A DNA stretch of 11,007 nt from Vulcanimicrobiia bacterium (GCA_025451135.1 JANWKW010000199.1:1-11007); one strand, 5' to 3'. Shown: positions 1 through 8,173, counted from the stretch's first letter. Notes: generated by a model not told the origin, from the letters alone. A program made the numbers and translations.

Positions 1-616
1 CGTATTCGACGTCGATGTGACGCGCGGCGGCCGCGTCCATCTCTTCCTTGAGCATGCCTTCGTAGACCGGGCTGACGGTATATTTGGGACCGCCGAAGAC
101 CTTGGCGCCCATCTTCTTGGCGTGCACGAAGGCGTACTCGGAGACGACCCGGCAGACGCCGCGGTTGATCGTCTCGGTCCGGCAGGCGATCTCGTCGAGA
201 CCCTCGCCTTCGCGCCATTCCTTGGCGCCGTAGGCGTCGCCGACGGCCATGCGCACCACCGAGATGGGCGCGTGGATGCCGGCGACCGGGCGGACGCGCG
301 GGAGCTTGCGGCCGGTGCGGACGATGACCTTGCCGTCGATCTCCTTGCGCAGGATGGCGTTGGGCGAACCGACGTCGCCTTTGACCTCGGGCGTGATGGT
401 CGCGGCCTTGAGCCCGAGCTTGTGCTTGCGCATCGCCTCGGCGGCGTCGTGCACGACTTGGTTCTGGGTCTCGCGACGCTTCTCGAGCGAGAGGTCGTAC
501 TCTTCAAACGCCAGCTCGACGTCGATCACGGACTTGTCGAGCACGCGCAGCGACTCGACGAGAAGTTCTTGTCCGGTCTGGTCGCCTCCGAGGACGACGA
601 TGGTCGGCGGGGTCAA
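1..616 (-). CDS. Isocitrate/isopropylmalate-family dehydrogenase, N-terminal part (runs off the left edge)
   Basis: The visible 205 residues belong to the beta-decarboxylating dehydrogenase family, which oxidises isocitrate (TCA cycle) or related 2-hydroxy acids with NAD(P). I translated it by hand on the minus strand. Seen: an N-terminal strand and glycine turn VVLGGDQTGQELL (7-19), YDLSLEKRRETQ (40-51), ATITPEVKGDVGSPNAILRK (72-91) with the substrate-loop SPN and arginine, GDAYGA (126-131) carrying the expected catalytic tyrosine, and KYTVSPVYEGMLKEEMD (178-194) with the lysine of the second subunit. The order resembles type II isocitrate dehydrogenases (TITP, SPN, R, GDxY, KxT) more than isopropylmalate dehydrogenase, so isocitrate is the likelier substrate, but the C-terminus is missing. 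The start is TTG at 616-614, chosen because AAGGAG lies five bases upstream. The gene is divergent from ftsK. The family is secure; the exact substrate and coenzyme are not. Confidence 0.8.
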   Translation of the reverse strand, partial: MTPPTIVVLGGDQTGQELLVESLRVLDKSVIDVELAFEEYDLSLEKRRETQNQVVHDAAEAMRKHKLGLKAATITPEVKGDVGSPNAILRKEIDGKVIVRTGRKLPRVRPVAGIHAPISVVRMAVGDAYGAKEWREGEGLDEIACRTETINRGVCRVVSEYAFVHAKKMGAKVFGGPKYTVSPVYEGMLKEEMDAAAARHIDVEY

Positions 617-621
617 TGGAG

Positions 622-627
622 CTCCTT
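622..627 (-). promoter_or_regulatory. Strong ribosome binding site for the dehydrogenase gene
   Basis: The minus strand reads AAGGAG, then CTCCA, then TTG at 616. The match to the anti-Shine-Dalgarno sequence is full and the spacing is five bases. It decides the unusual TTG start, since no ATG or GTG lies close by in frame. The site is within the short divergent spacer before ftsK. Confidence 0.7.
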
Positions 628-645
628 CGCGAAACGACTGTTCTC

Positions 646-2880
646 ATGGCACGCGTTCGCCGCAAGGCGACATCGTCAGCGAAACTCAACCTCGAGATCG
701 TCGGCATTGCGGCGATCGGTCTTGCCCTACTGGTCGGGGTCGCTCTTGCATTTCCGTCGGCCGCCGGTGGCGTCGGCTCGTGGATGGCGAAAACGCTGCA
801 CCTGGTCTTTGGAGGAGGCGCGCCGCTTTTCCCGGTCCTGATCGGCCTCTTCGGCGTCATTATCTTCCTCGAGATCAACGTTCCGCGGATGATCGCGACC
901 CTGGGGCTCGCATCGCTCGGCTACTTCCTCATGATCGACGCCGCCTTCGGCGCGGCCGGCCCGGGCGGATTCGTCGGCGGGAACATCTGGTGGGCCCTCT
1001 CCAAGCTGGTCGGAGGGGCGGGCGGCTGGATCGTGCTGGTCGTGGGGATGCTGGCGCTCACGCTCTGGCTGACCAATGCCAGCCTGAAGAAGGTCATCGG
1101 CTGGCTGGTCGGCGTCGTCGCCGCGATCCGGCTTCCGAAGATCGCGCTGCCCGACGGCCACGGCAGCGTCCGCGACGCCTTCGCTCTCCCGAAACCCGAT
1201 CCGAAGGCGGCCGCGCCGAGGCGCGCTAAGCCCGCGCCGGTCGTCTATGACGAAGAAGAAGAGGACGAACCCGACGACGAGGATGATGTCGAGGACGAGC
1301 CCTCGCGCGAGATCGTGCCGGTCGAGGCGTTCGTGCCGCACGTCCCGCCGCCGACCATCGTGGTCGAGCCAGAGGACGTCGCCGTCGTCGCACCGGCCCC
1401 CGTCGCCGGCGATTACGAACCGGCCGGTGCAGTCGCCCGGACCTACCGCCTGCCGGATCTCTCGCTCTTCGATCCGCCCCAGGCGCAGGCGGTCGACGAC
1501 TCCAATCGCGCCCACGTCTTAGAAGACACGCTGGCCTCGTTCGGCGTCGGCGCCAAGGTCACGCACATCGAGCGCGGTCCGAGCATCACCCGCTACGAGC
1601 TCAAGCCCGAGCGCGGCGTGAAGATCTCGCGGATCGCCTCGCTCGCCGACGACATCGCCCTCGCGCTGGCCGCCACCTCGGTCCGCATCGAGGCGCCGAT
1701 CCCCGGCAAGAGCGCGGTCGGCATCGAAGTGCCCAACGCGACCGTCTCGATCGTGGCGGTGCGCGAGATCCTCGAAGCGATCCCGAACCGCGGCCAGGTG
1801 CCGCCGCTCTGGATGGCGCTCGGCAAGGACATCACCGGCCGTCCGGTCTTCGGCGACCTCGCCAAGATGCCGCATTTGCTGGTCGCGGGCGCGACCGGCG
1901 CGGGTAAGTCGGTCTGCCTGAACTGCATCATCGCCTCGCTGCTCTCGTCGGCCCCGCCCGATCAGGTGCAGATGCTGATGATCGACCCGAAGCGCGTCGA
2001 GCTGACCGTCTACAACGGCATCCCGCATCTGATCAAAGACGTCATCACCGATCCGCGCCTGGCCGCGGGCGCGCTCTTCGAGATGACCAAGGAGATGGAC
2101 ACGCGCTACGAGCGGTTCGCCAAGGCGGGCGTGCGCAAGATCGAGGAGTACAACGCCAAGTTCCCGGACGAGACGCTGCCGTACGTCGTGATCATCATCG
2201 ACGAACTCGCCGACCTGATGCTGATCGCCCCGGCCCGCGTCGAGACGACCATCATGCGGCTCGCGCAGCTGGCCCGCGCGACCGGCATCCATCTGATCGT
2301 GGCCACCCAGCGTCCGTCGGTCGACGTCATCACCGGTCTGATCAAGGCCAACATCCCGTCGCGCATCGCGTTCGCGGTCTCGTCGCAGATCGATTCCCGC
2401 ACCATCCTCGACATGGGCGGCGCGGAGCGTTTGCTCGGGCGCGGCGACATGCTCTATCTCCCGATCGACGCGCCGAAGCCGGTGCGCGCGCAGGGCGCGC
2501 TGATCAACAACAACGAGGTCTCGCGCCTGGTCGACTTCTGGGCCAAGCAGGCGCGCCCGGACAACCTGCTCGACGTCGAGTTCGTGCCGATCAGCGACGA
2601 GGACAGCGCGAAGAAAGAGGTCGATCCGCTCTGCTACGACGCGGCGACGTTCATCATCGAGACGCAGTACGCGTCGACCGCGCAGCTGCAGTCGAAGTTC
2701 TCGATCGGCCACCCGCGCGCGGTGCGCATCATGAAGCAGCTCGAAGACTTCAAAGTCGTCGGCCCGCACGAAGGCACCAAGCCGCGCCGCATCATCCTGG
2801 GATTGTCGGAGCTCGAACAGATCGCATCCCGCTTAGGCAAAGGCGAAGGGCAACAGGATCTGTTCGCAAGTGGAAACTAG
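646..2880 (+). CDS. ftsK: DNA translocase FtsK/SpoIIIE family
   Basis: A membrane-anchored, ATP-driven double-stranded DNA pump that clears chromosome termini through the closing division septum. The 744-residue protein has four N-terminal hydrophobic segments (about 17-36, 60-75, 81-98, 122-142), then a linker with an acidic run (about 201-220) and Pro/Val-rich stretches, then the RecA-like motor. Walker A is GATGAGKS (415-422) and Walker B is VVIIIDELADLM (514-525), followed by the typical ATQRPSVDVITGLIKANIP stretch. A C-terminal winged-helix gamma domain (about 659-728) would read polarity sequences. The linker is short compared with E. coli FtsK and more like SpoIIIE. An ATG at 616 is also in frame, but I prefer the ATG at 646 because MARVRRKATSSAK is a typical family N-terminus and 616 would coincide with the divergent gene's start. 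No clear Shine-Dalgarno precedes 646. It overlaps the next gene by 11 bases. Confidence 0.95.
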   Translation: MARVRRKATSSAKLNLEIVGIAAIGLALLVGVALAFPSAAGGVGSWMAKTLHLVFGGGAPLFPVLIGLFGVIIFLEINVPRMIATLGLASLGYFLMIDAAFGAAGPGGFVGGNIWWALSKLVGGAGGWIVLVVGMLALTLWLTNASLKKVIGWLVGVVAAIRLPKIALPDGHGSVRDAFALPKPDPKAAAPRRAKPAPVVYDEEEEDEPDDEDDVEDEPSREIVPVEAFVPHVPPPTIVVEPEDVAVVAPAPVAGDYEPAGAVARTYRLPDLSLFDPPQAQAVDDSNRAHVLEDTLASFGVGAKVTHIERGPSITRYELKPERGVKISRIASLADDIALALAATSVRIEAPIPGKSAVGIEVPNATVSIVAVREILEAIPNRGQVPPLWMALGKDITGRPVFGDLAKMPHLLVAGATGAGKSVCLNCIIASLLSSAPPDQVQMLMIDPKRVELTVYNGIPHLIKDVITDPRLAAGALFEMTKEMDTRYERFAKAGVRKIEEYNAKFPDETLPYVVIIIDELADLMLIAPARVETTIMRLAQLARATGIHLIVATQRPSVDVITGLIKANIPSRIAFAVSSQIDSRTILDMGGAERLLGRGDMLYLPIDAPKPVRAQGALINNNEVSRLVDFWAKQARPDNLLDVEFVPISDEDSAKKEVDPLCYDAATFIIETQYASTAQLQSKFSIGHPRAVRIMKQLEDFKVVGPHEGTKPRRIILGLSELEQIASRLGKGEGQQDLFASGN

Positions 2881-3481
2881 CTCGATCGTCCCTGCGCGGA
2901 ACCTGCTCTTCATCGCCTCGGCGGCGTTCGCGGCCGCGTTCGTGCTGCTCGGCGTCGAGGTGGCGCGTTTCGGCGAGCCGTCGTTCCTCGTCGGCGCCGA
3001 AGCCGCGCTCGTGAACCACTCGTCGCTGGTCGCTTGGTGGCTGACGATGTCGTGCTACGCGCAGGTGCTTGGGCCGCTCGGGATCGTGTTGCTGATCGTG
3101 GCGTGGCGGGTGCCGGCGTGGCGCGGGCGGATCCTGTTCAGCTTGGGTGCGCTGCTGGTCTGCTGGCTGGCCGCCGACGTCTGCCAACACCTGTTCGCCC
3201 GGCCCCGCCGGATGGATTGGGTGGTCAAGCATGAGACCTCATTCGCCTTCCCGTCTTCGCACGCGACCATCTCGGTCGGGTTCTACGGCCTGTGGGCGTG
3301 GCTGGTCGCCTCGAGCGATCTGCCCGGCCGGCGCGTGATCGCCTGCCTGCTCGGGGCCTTGGTCCTCGGCATCCTATGGGCCCGGCTGGCGCTCGGGGCG
3401 CACTACCTGACCGACCTGGTCGGAGGCGCCTTCCTGGCGGTCGCCCTGGTCTGCGCGGGAGCCGGAGCGCTCCGTCGATAA
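2870..3481 (+). CDS. PAP2-superfamily membrane phosphatase
   Basis: A 203-residue integral membrane protein of the type 2 phosphatidic acid phosphatase superfamily, which removes phosphate from lipid phosphates or undecaprenyl pyrophosphate at the outer face of the membrane. Seen: several hydrophobic helices (about 12-32, 52-78, 88-104, 134-147, 156-171, 183-199), motif 2 FPSSHAT (127-133) with the catalytic His131, and motif 3 R172, H178, D182 in ARLALGAHYLTD. Motif 1, normally K-x6-RP, is degenerate: RP is at 111-112 but no lysine sits at 104-106 (V, C, Q). The spacing of motifs 1 and 2 resembles BcrC-like undecaprenyl pyrophosphate phosphatases, but the substrate cannot be assigned. The GTG start at 2870 overlaps the end of ftsK, suggesting translational coupling; an AGGA about eleven bases upstream could serve as ribosome site. 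Pairing with ftsK fits an envelope or septum role (inference). Confidence 0.85.
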   Translation: METSSIVPARNLLFIASAAFAAAFVLLGVEVARFGEPSFLVGAEAALVNHSSLVAWWLTMSCYAQVLGPLGIVLLIVAWRVPAWRGRILFSLGALLVCWLAADVCQHLFARPRRMDWVVKHETSFAFPSSHATISVGFYGLWAWLVASSDLPGRRVIACLLGALVLGILWARLALGAHYLTDLVGGAFLAVALVCAGAGALRR

Positions 3482-3487
3482 AGGTCC

Positions 3488-3516
3488 TTGGCCGCACACG
3501 CCCCCCGACCTAAAGT
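3488..3516 (+). promoter_or_regulatory. Candidate sigma-70-like promoter for the mqn operon
   Basis: TTGGCC (3488-3493) and TAAAGT (3511-3516) are separated by exactly 17 bases, each matching four of six consensus positions. Transcription would start about six to eight bases later, at 3522-3524, which is on the mqnE ATG itself, so the message could be leaderless. The 40-base gap between the PAP2 gene and mqnE is the only real gap before the three overlapping mqn genes, so a promoter here is expected. The match is modest and could be chance. Confidence 0.4.
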
Positions 3517-3521
3517 AAGGT

Positions 3522-4660
<1,139 letters not shown>

Positions 4661-4661
<1 letters not shown>

Positions 4662-5497
4662 TGGCACTGCGCTCCGGGCGGATCAAGTACACCAACGATC
4701 TGCCGATCTACGCGGCCTTCGACGAAGGCGCGATCGCCTATCCGGGGTCGCTGCACGCCGACGTGCCGTCGCGACTGAACGGGATGCTGGTCGACGGCGC
4801 GCTGGACTTGAGCCCGATCAGCGCGTTCGCCTATGCCGCCAATGCCGACAAGCTCGTGCTGCTGCCCGACCTGTGCATCGGTGCGCGCGACGAGGTGATC
4901 TCGGTCGTGCTGGTATCGACGGCGCCGCCGGCTCTGCTCGACGGCGCCGAGATCTACGTCACCAAGGAATCGGCCAGCGGCCGCAACCTGCTGCGCATCC
5001 TGATGGAGCGCCGCTACGGCGTCAAGCCGGTCTATATCGAGGACGACGCTCCGATCGAGCGGGCCCGCGAAGGCAAGGCCGCGCTGCTGATCGGCGACAA
5101 GGCGATCGACGCGCTCTTGGAGCTCCCGAACGGCAACGTCTACGACCTGGGCACGCTCTGGCACGAGTGGACCGGCGAGCAGACCGTTTTCGCCGTCTGG
5201 GCCGCCCGTCGGGACGCCTACGAGCGCGATCCCGAAGGCGTGCGCGCCTGCATGCACGCGCTCACGGACGCCTATACCTGGTCGCGCGGCAACATGGAGC
5301 GCGTGGTCGCGCGGGCGCAGGGCGTGTTCGCCCGCCCGGAGGGCTTCTACGAGCGCTACTACGCCAAGCTCAACTTCACGTTCCACTCGGCCGCCCAGAG
5401 CGGCCTTCGGGCGTACTGCCGCGAGCTGCGCGCCATCGGCGCGATCGCGGAAGTCCCGCCCGTCCTTCCGGAGGTCATCGGTGTCGTCTCCCGTTAG
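4661..5497 (+). CDS. mqnA: Chorismate dehydratase MqnA
   Basis: Removes water from chorismate to give 3-[(1-carboxyvinyl)oxy]benzoate, the substrate of MqnE, and so commits chorismate to the futalosine menaquinone route. The 278-residue protein has a periplasmic-binding-protein-like fold as known for the family. Seen: IKYTNDLPIYAAF near the N-terminus, the DVPSRLNGMLVDGALDLSPI segment, and an SAFAYA stretch in place of the SSxEYA commonly seen; later TKESASGRNLLRILM and ALLIGDKA, which match the ligand-binding and hinge strands. I chose MqnA over the related MqnD because of these and because it lies between mqnE and mqnC. The GTG start at 4661 shares its G with the mqnE stop (TAGTG), with AAGG at 4653-4656 four bases upstream. 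The first in-frame ATG-like option further upstream lies inside mqnE and is not needed. It overlaps mqnC by 17 bases. Confidence 0.92.
5470..5474 (+). promoter_or_regulatory. Ribosome binding site for mqnC inside mqnA
   Basis: GGAGG lies six bases before the GTG at 5481 and inside the last codons of mqnA. It fixes the mqnC start and shows that mqnC is initiated from within the end of mqnA, so the two are probably translated as a coupled pair. Confidence 0.75.
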
Positions 5498-6569
5498 CGA
5501 TCTGATCAAGAAGGCCGCCGAGGGCGGCCGGCTCTCGTACGACGAGGGCGTGCGCATCTACAAAGAAGGCGACCTGCACGAGCTGGGCGCAGCCGCGCAC
5601 GCGCGCCGGATGGCGCTGCATCCGGGCAACACCGTCACGTACGTGATCGACACCACGATCAACTACACCAACGTCTGCAACGTCCACTGCACCTTCTGCG
5701 CGTTCTTCCGGCCGGAGAAGCACAAGGAAGGCTACACGATGTCGCACGACCAGGTGCTCGAGCGCGTCAAGTTCGCGGCCGACCAGGGCGCGACCCAGAT
5801 CATGATCCAGGGCGGCGTCAACCCGGAGCTCGGCTTGTCGTGGTTCGAAGAGCTGTTCGCGCGCGTCGTCGTCGAGTATCCGAAGGTCGACGTCCACTCG
5901 CTCTCGGTCTCCGAAGTGCTCGGCCTCTCGAAGGTCGAGGAGATGTCCGTCCCCGACGTGCTCAAACGCCTCAAGGCGGCGGGCATGAAGTCGCTGCCGG
6001 GCGCCGGCGCCGAGATCCTGGTCGAGCGCGTGCGCAAACGCATCTCGGCGCGCAAGGTGCAACCGCAGGCGTGGCTCGACGTGATGCGCCAAGCCCAGCT
6101 GCTCGGCATGCCGACCACCGCGACGATGATGTTCGGCTCGGTCGAGACCGACGACGAGCGCATCGAGCACATGCTGGTGATGCGCGATCTGCAGGACGAG
6201 ACGCACGGCTTCACGGCGTTCATCCCGTGGTACTACGTGCCGCACAAGACGCCGCTGCGCGGCAAAGAGGCGACCGGCCTGGAGTACCTGCGCGTGCTCG
6301 CCGTCTCGCGCTTGTTCCTGGACAACTTCCCGCATCTGCAAGCCTCGTGGCTGACCCCAGGCCTCAAGCTCGGTCAACTCGCGCTGTTCTACGGCTGCGA
6401 CGATATGGGCGGCACGATCCTCGAAGAGCAGGTCGTCCACGACGCCGGTTCCACCAACGAAGCCACCCGCAAGGACCTCGAGAACCTGATCGTCACCGCC
6501 GGCTTCCAACCCGTCATCCGCGACACGTACTGGAACCTGCGCCACGACGTCGCCCTCGCGACCGCCTAG
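5481..6569 (+). CDS. mqnC: Cyclic dehypoxanthinyl futalosine synthase MqnC (radical SAM)
   Basis: Uses SAM and a [4Fe-4S] cluster to cyclise dehypoxanthine futalosine to the spiro compound cyclic DHFL, which MqnD then converts to 1,4-dihydroxy-6-naphthoate. The 362-residue protein shows the cluster motif C66-x3-C70-x2-C73 (VCNVHCTFCAFFRP), IMIQGGVNPELGLSWFEELF, SVSEVLGLSKVEEMS, SLPGAGAEILVERVRK and the TATMMFGSVETDDERIEHM segment. These distinguish it from MqnE, its paralogue two genes upstream (compare PGAGAEI here with NGGGAEI there). Length is usual for the family. The GTG start has a well placed GGAGG and gives SSPVSDLIKKAAEGGRLSYD, a normal N-terminus. Overlap with mqnA is 17 bases. The mqnB-type hydrolase, the aminofutalosine deaminase and mqnD are not in the window, so they must lie elsewhere. 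Confidence 0.95.
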   Translation: MSSPVSDLIKKAAEGGRLSYDEGVRIYKEGDLHELGAAAHARRMALHPGNTVTYVIDTTINYTNVCNVHCTFCAFFRPEKHKEGYTMSHDQVLERVKFAADQGATQIMIQGGVNPELGLSWFEELFARVVVEYPKVDVHSLSVSEVLGLSKVEEMSVPDVLKRLKAAGMKSLPGAGAEILVERVRKRISARKVQPQAWLDVMRQAQLLGMPTTATMMFGSVETDDERIEHMLVMRDLQDETHGFTAFIPWYYVPHKTPLRGKEATGLEYLRVLAVSRLFLDNFPHLQASWLTPGLKLGQLALFYGCDDMGGTILEEQVVHDAGSTNEATRKDLENLIVTAGFQPVIRDTYWNLRHDVALATA

Positions 6570-6654
6570 GCCGGATATTTTGTCACCGTCGCCTCCGCCG
6601 CCGGTGCCTTCGCGCTTACCCCATGTCGCCAACCCTTGCAAGCATGGGGACGTC
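6570..6654. other. Spacer after mqnC, with an inverted repeat
   Basis: These 85 bases between mqnC and the next likely start hold an AT-rich patch (ATATTTTG, 6575-6582) and a seven-base perfect inverted repeat, CCCCATG at 6619-6625 and CATGGGG at 6643-6649, around a 17-base loop. No T-run follows, so it is not a standard rho-independent terminator. A TTG at 6580 keeps the downstream frame open, so the spacer could in principle be coding, but the residues there are a proline-rich run (SPSPPPPVPSRLP) that looks like non-coding GC sequence. Confidence 0.45.
6619..6649. repeat. Inverted repeat overlapping a candidate ribosome site
   Basis: CCCCATG (6619-6625) pairs perfectly with CATGGGG (6643-6649). 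The 3' arm supplies most of the GGGGA that would be the ribosome site for the GTG at 6655, so a folded message would hide it. The loop contains the palindrome CTTGCAAG. The pairing is directly visible; a regulatory role is inference. Confidence 0.4.
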
Positions 6655-7065
6655 GTGCAATCCTTCATCCCGAGTCCGGAGAGGCGCATCGGGTCGTTCC
6701 AAGAGTGGACGGGGGTCATCGGCGAGTACTCGGTATTCGACTCCGATAGTTGCTTCGGGAGCGATTTTCCGCGAGCGGAACTATTCTTCGCACGCGACGA
6801 TCGCCCGCACGACCCGTTCGCCGTCTATCTCGCGGCGAATACGCTGATCGACGGTACGGTACTGCACTGCGCGCCGGGCATCGGCAGGGAAGCGCTGCCG
6901 CTACAGGGCTTTTTCGGGATGTGCCCCGCGCTGCCGAGCAGCATCGTTCCGGGGAAGACCCACGTCCGTCTTCGCGTGTGGTTCCAGGTCGGTCGGCTGC
7001 AGGCCGGCCTCCAACTCCTCCCGTCGACCGATCGAATCGACGTCATTCCGGACGAGCGGCGCTAG
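6655..7065 (+). CDS. Unrecognised protein, 136 residues
   Basis: I do not recognise the family. From the GTG at 6655 it encodes MQSFIPSPERRIGSFQEWTG onward, a soluble protein with no signal peptide or membrane segment. It alternates hydrophobic and polar residues in a way that suggests beta strands (VIGEYSVFDS, AELFFARDD, PFAVYLAANTLIDGTVLHC, THVRLRVWFQVGRLQAGLQLL) and has three cysteines (33, 72, 90), not in a metal-binding pattern. It ends in DERR. Codon use is less GC-biased at third positions than its neighbours, with codons such as AGT, TTT, CTA and CGA, suggesting acquisition from elsewhere or weak expression. The start rests on GGGGA four bases upstream; a GTG at 6604 and a TTG at 6580 are in-frame alternatives that would add a proline-rich extension. 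It converges with mnmA. It could be a lineage-specific gene or, less likely, a chance frame. Confidence 0.6.
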   Translation: MQSFIPSPERRIGSFQEWTGVIGEYSVFDSDSCFGSDFPRAELFFARDDRPHDPFAVYLAANTLIDGTVLHCAPGIGREALPLQGFFGMCPALPSSIVPGKTHVRLRVWFQVGRLQAGLQLLPSTDRIDVIPDERR

Positions 7066-7093
7066 GGGTCGGAAGGCCCGCGCGGGGCGGCGG
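7066..7093. other. Convergent spacer with GC palindrome
   Basis: Twenty-eight bases separate the stops of the unrecognised gene and mnmA. They contain the perfect palindrome CCCGCGCGGG (7077-7086), and GCCCGC (7076-7081) can also pair with GCGGGC at 7097-7102, just inside mnmA, before TTCTC. It may help end transcription in both directions, but there is no proper T-run, so I do not call a terminator. Confidence 0.3.
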
Positions 7094-8173
7094 CTAGCGG
7101 GCTTCTCGGATCGTGGCGGCGCCGAGCACTTCTTCGCCGGCGGGGTCGAAGAAGGCCACGAGTTGGCCGGGGGTGATGGCGCGCTGGCCTTGCTCGAACG
7201 TGAGGTGGAGGCTGCCGTCGGTGAGGAACATCGCCTTTGCGGGCGCGGGAACGGCGCGATAGCGGACCATCGCGAGTACGTCGGCCGGACCGCCGGCGAA
7301 GCGTTCGGGGCGGATCAGGTTGACCTCGTCGGCGATCAACTCGTTCGAGAACAGCTCGTCGTCGCGCCCGATCACGATCGTGTTCGTCTTCGCATCGACG
7401 CGCGTGACGAACTTCGCGCCGTCGCTGCTCGACGGCAGACCCTGACGCTGACCGACCGTGTAGTTGGCGATGCCGGTGTGCGTTCCGACTTTCGCGCCGG
7501 CGTCGTCGACCACGTCGCCGGCGGTGTTGATACCGGGGCGCACGCGCTCGAGCACGTCGCGGTAGTCGCCGCCTTCGACGAAGCAGATGTCCTGCGATTC
7601 GACCTTATCGTGCACGGGCATGCCCAAGCGCAACGCGTGCGCTCGCGTCGCCGCCTTATCGAGTTCGCCGAGCGGGAGTAGCAGGGTCGAGAGCTGCGCG
7701 GGCGTCAACTGGGCGAGCGCGTAGGCCTGATCCTTCGAGTATTCGTTGCGATAGAGATGCGGGCCGTCGTCGCGATGCTCGACGCGCGCGTAGTGCCCGG
7801 TCGCCACGTACTGGGCGCCGAGCCGGTCGGCATACTCGCGCAAGGTGCCGAGCTTGACGAAGTTGTTGCACGAGACGCACGGGTTGGGCGTGCGGCCGGC
7901 GGCGTAGTCGTCGGCGAACCGCTGGATCACGTTCTTGCGGAACGTCTCCTGGAAGTTCAGCACGTAATGCGGGATGCCCAGGGTGGCGGCGCTCCGGCGC
8001 GCGTCGTCGTAATCGTCGACGCCGCAACAGCTCTTGGCGTGGGGCGCCCGGGTAGGCGCGTACATCCGCATCGTCACGCCGACGACGTCATATCCGGCCT
8101 CGACCAGGAGCCCGGCTGCCACCGCCGAGTCCACTCCGCCGCTCATCGCGGCGATTACGCGTGCTTTTCCCAT
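7094..8173 (-). CDS. mnmA: tRNA-uridine 2-sulfurtransferase MnmA
   Basis: Thiolates C2 of uridine 34 in the anticodons of Lys, Glu and Gln tRNAs: it adenylates the uridine with ATP and then transfers sulfur passed on from a cysteine desulfurase. The 359-residue protein has the PP-loop SGGVDS (11-16), the PNPCVSCNNFVKLGTL segment with Cys102 at the usual catalytic position and an extra Cys99, the SQDICF motif with the second catalytic Cys197, TVGQRQGL in the central domain, and a C-terminal beta-barrel ending near GEEVLGAATI. A pair Cys49-Cys50 sits in SCCGVDDYDDARR. The CxxC plus C arrangement (99, 102, 197) resembles the ligand set proposed for Fe-S dependent thiolases. The ATG at 8173 gives a normal MGKARVIAAMSGG start; no obvious ribosome site precedes it. 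It is transcribed away from the rodZ-like gene and against the unrecognised gene. Confidence 0.96.
   Translation of the reverse strand: MGKARVIAAMSGGVDSAVAAGLLVEAGYDVVGVTMRMYAPTRAPHAKSCCGVDDYDDARRSAATLGIPHYVLNFQETFRKNVIQRFADDYAAGRTPNPCVSCNNFVKLGTLREYADRLGAQYVATGHYARVEHRDDGPHLYRNEYSKDQAYALAQLTPAQLSTLLLPLGELDKAATRAHALRLGMPVHDKVESQDICFVEGGDYRDVLERVRPGINTAGDVVDDAGAKVGTHTGIANYTVGQRQGLPSSSDGAKFVTRVDAKTNTIVIGRDDELFSNELIADEVNLIRPERFAGGPADVLAMVRYRAVPAPAKAMFLTDGSLHLTFEQGQRAITPGQLVAFFDPAGEEVLGAATIREAR

Noticed and set aside
17..841. Long open frame on the plus strand opposite the dehydrogenase fragment
   Set aside because: It is rich in Asp, Ala, Arg and Val with no recognisable motif, a typical antisense shadow in GC-rich DNA; the minus strand encodes a clear dehydrogenase.
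1240..1310. Repeat-like GA-rich stretch within ftsK
   Set aside because: It encodes the acidic Glu/Asp linker of FtsK and is low-complexity coding sequence, not a DNA repeat.
1519..2769. 416-codon open frame antisense to ftsK
   Set aside because: Arg/Asp/Leu-rich low-complexity translation and exact antisense position to the conserved FtsK motor show it is a shadow.
6580..6654. TTG start at 6580 for the unrecognised gene
   Set aside because: It would add a proline-rich run and has no ribosome site; GTG at 6655 with GGGGA upstream is more likely, though 6580 and 6604 cannot be excluded.
5475..6719. 414-codon open frame antisense to mqnC
   Set aside because: Same shadow pattern; the translation has no family features and mqnC has a good start and ribosome site.
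7076..7102. Rho-independent terminator between the convergent genes
   Set aside because: A GC stem can be drawn, but its 3' arm lies in mnmA and is followed by TTCTC rather than a T-run.
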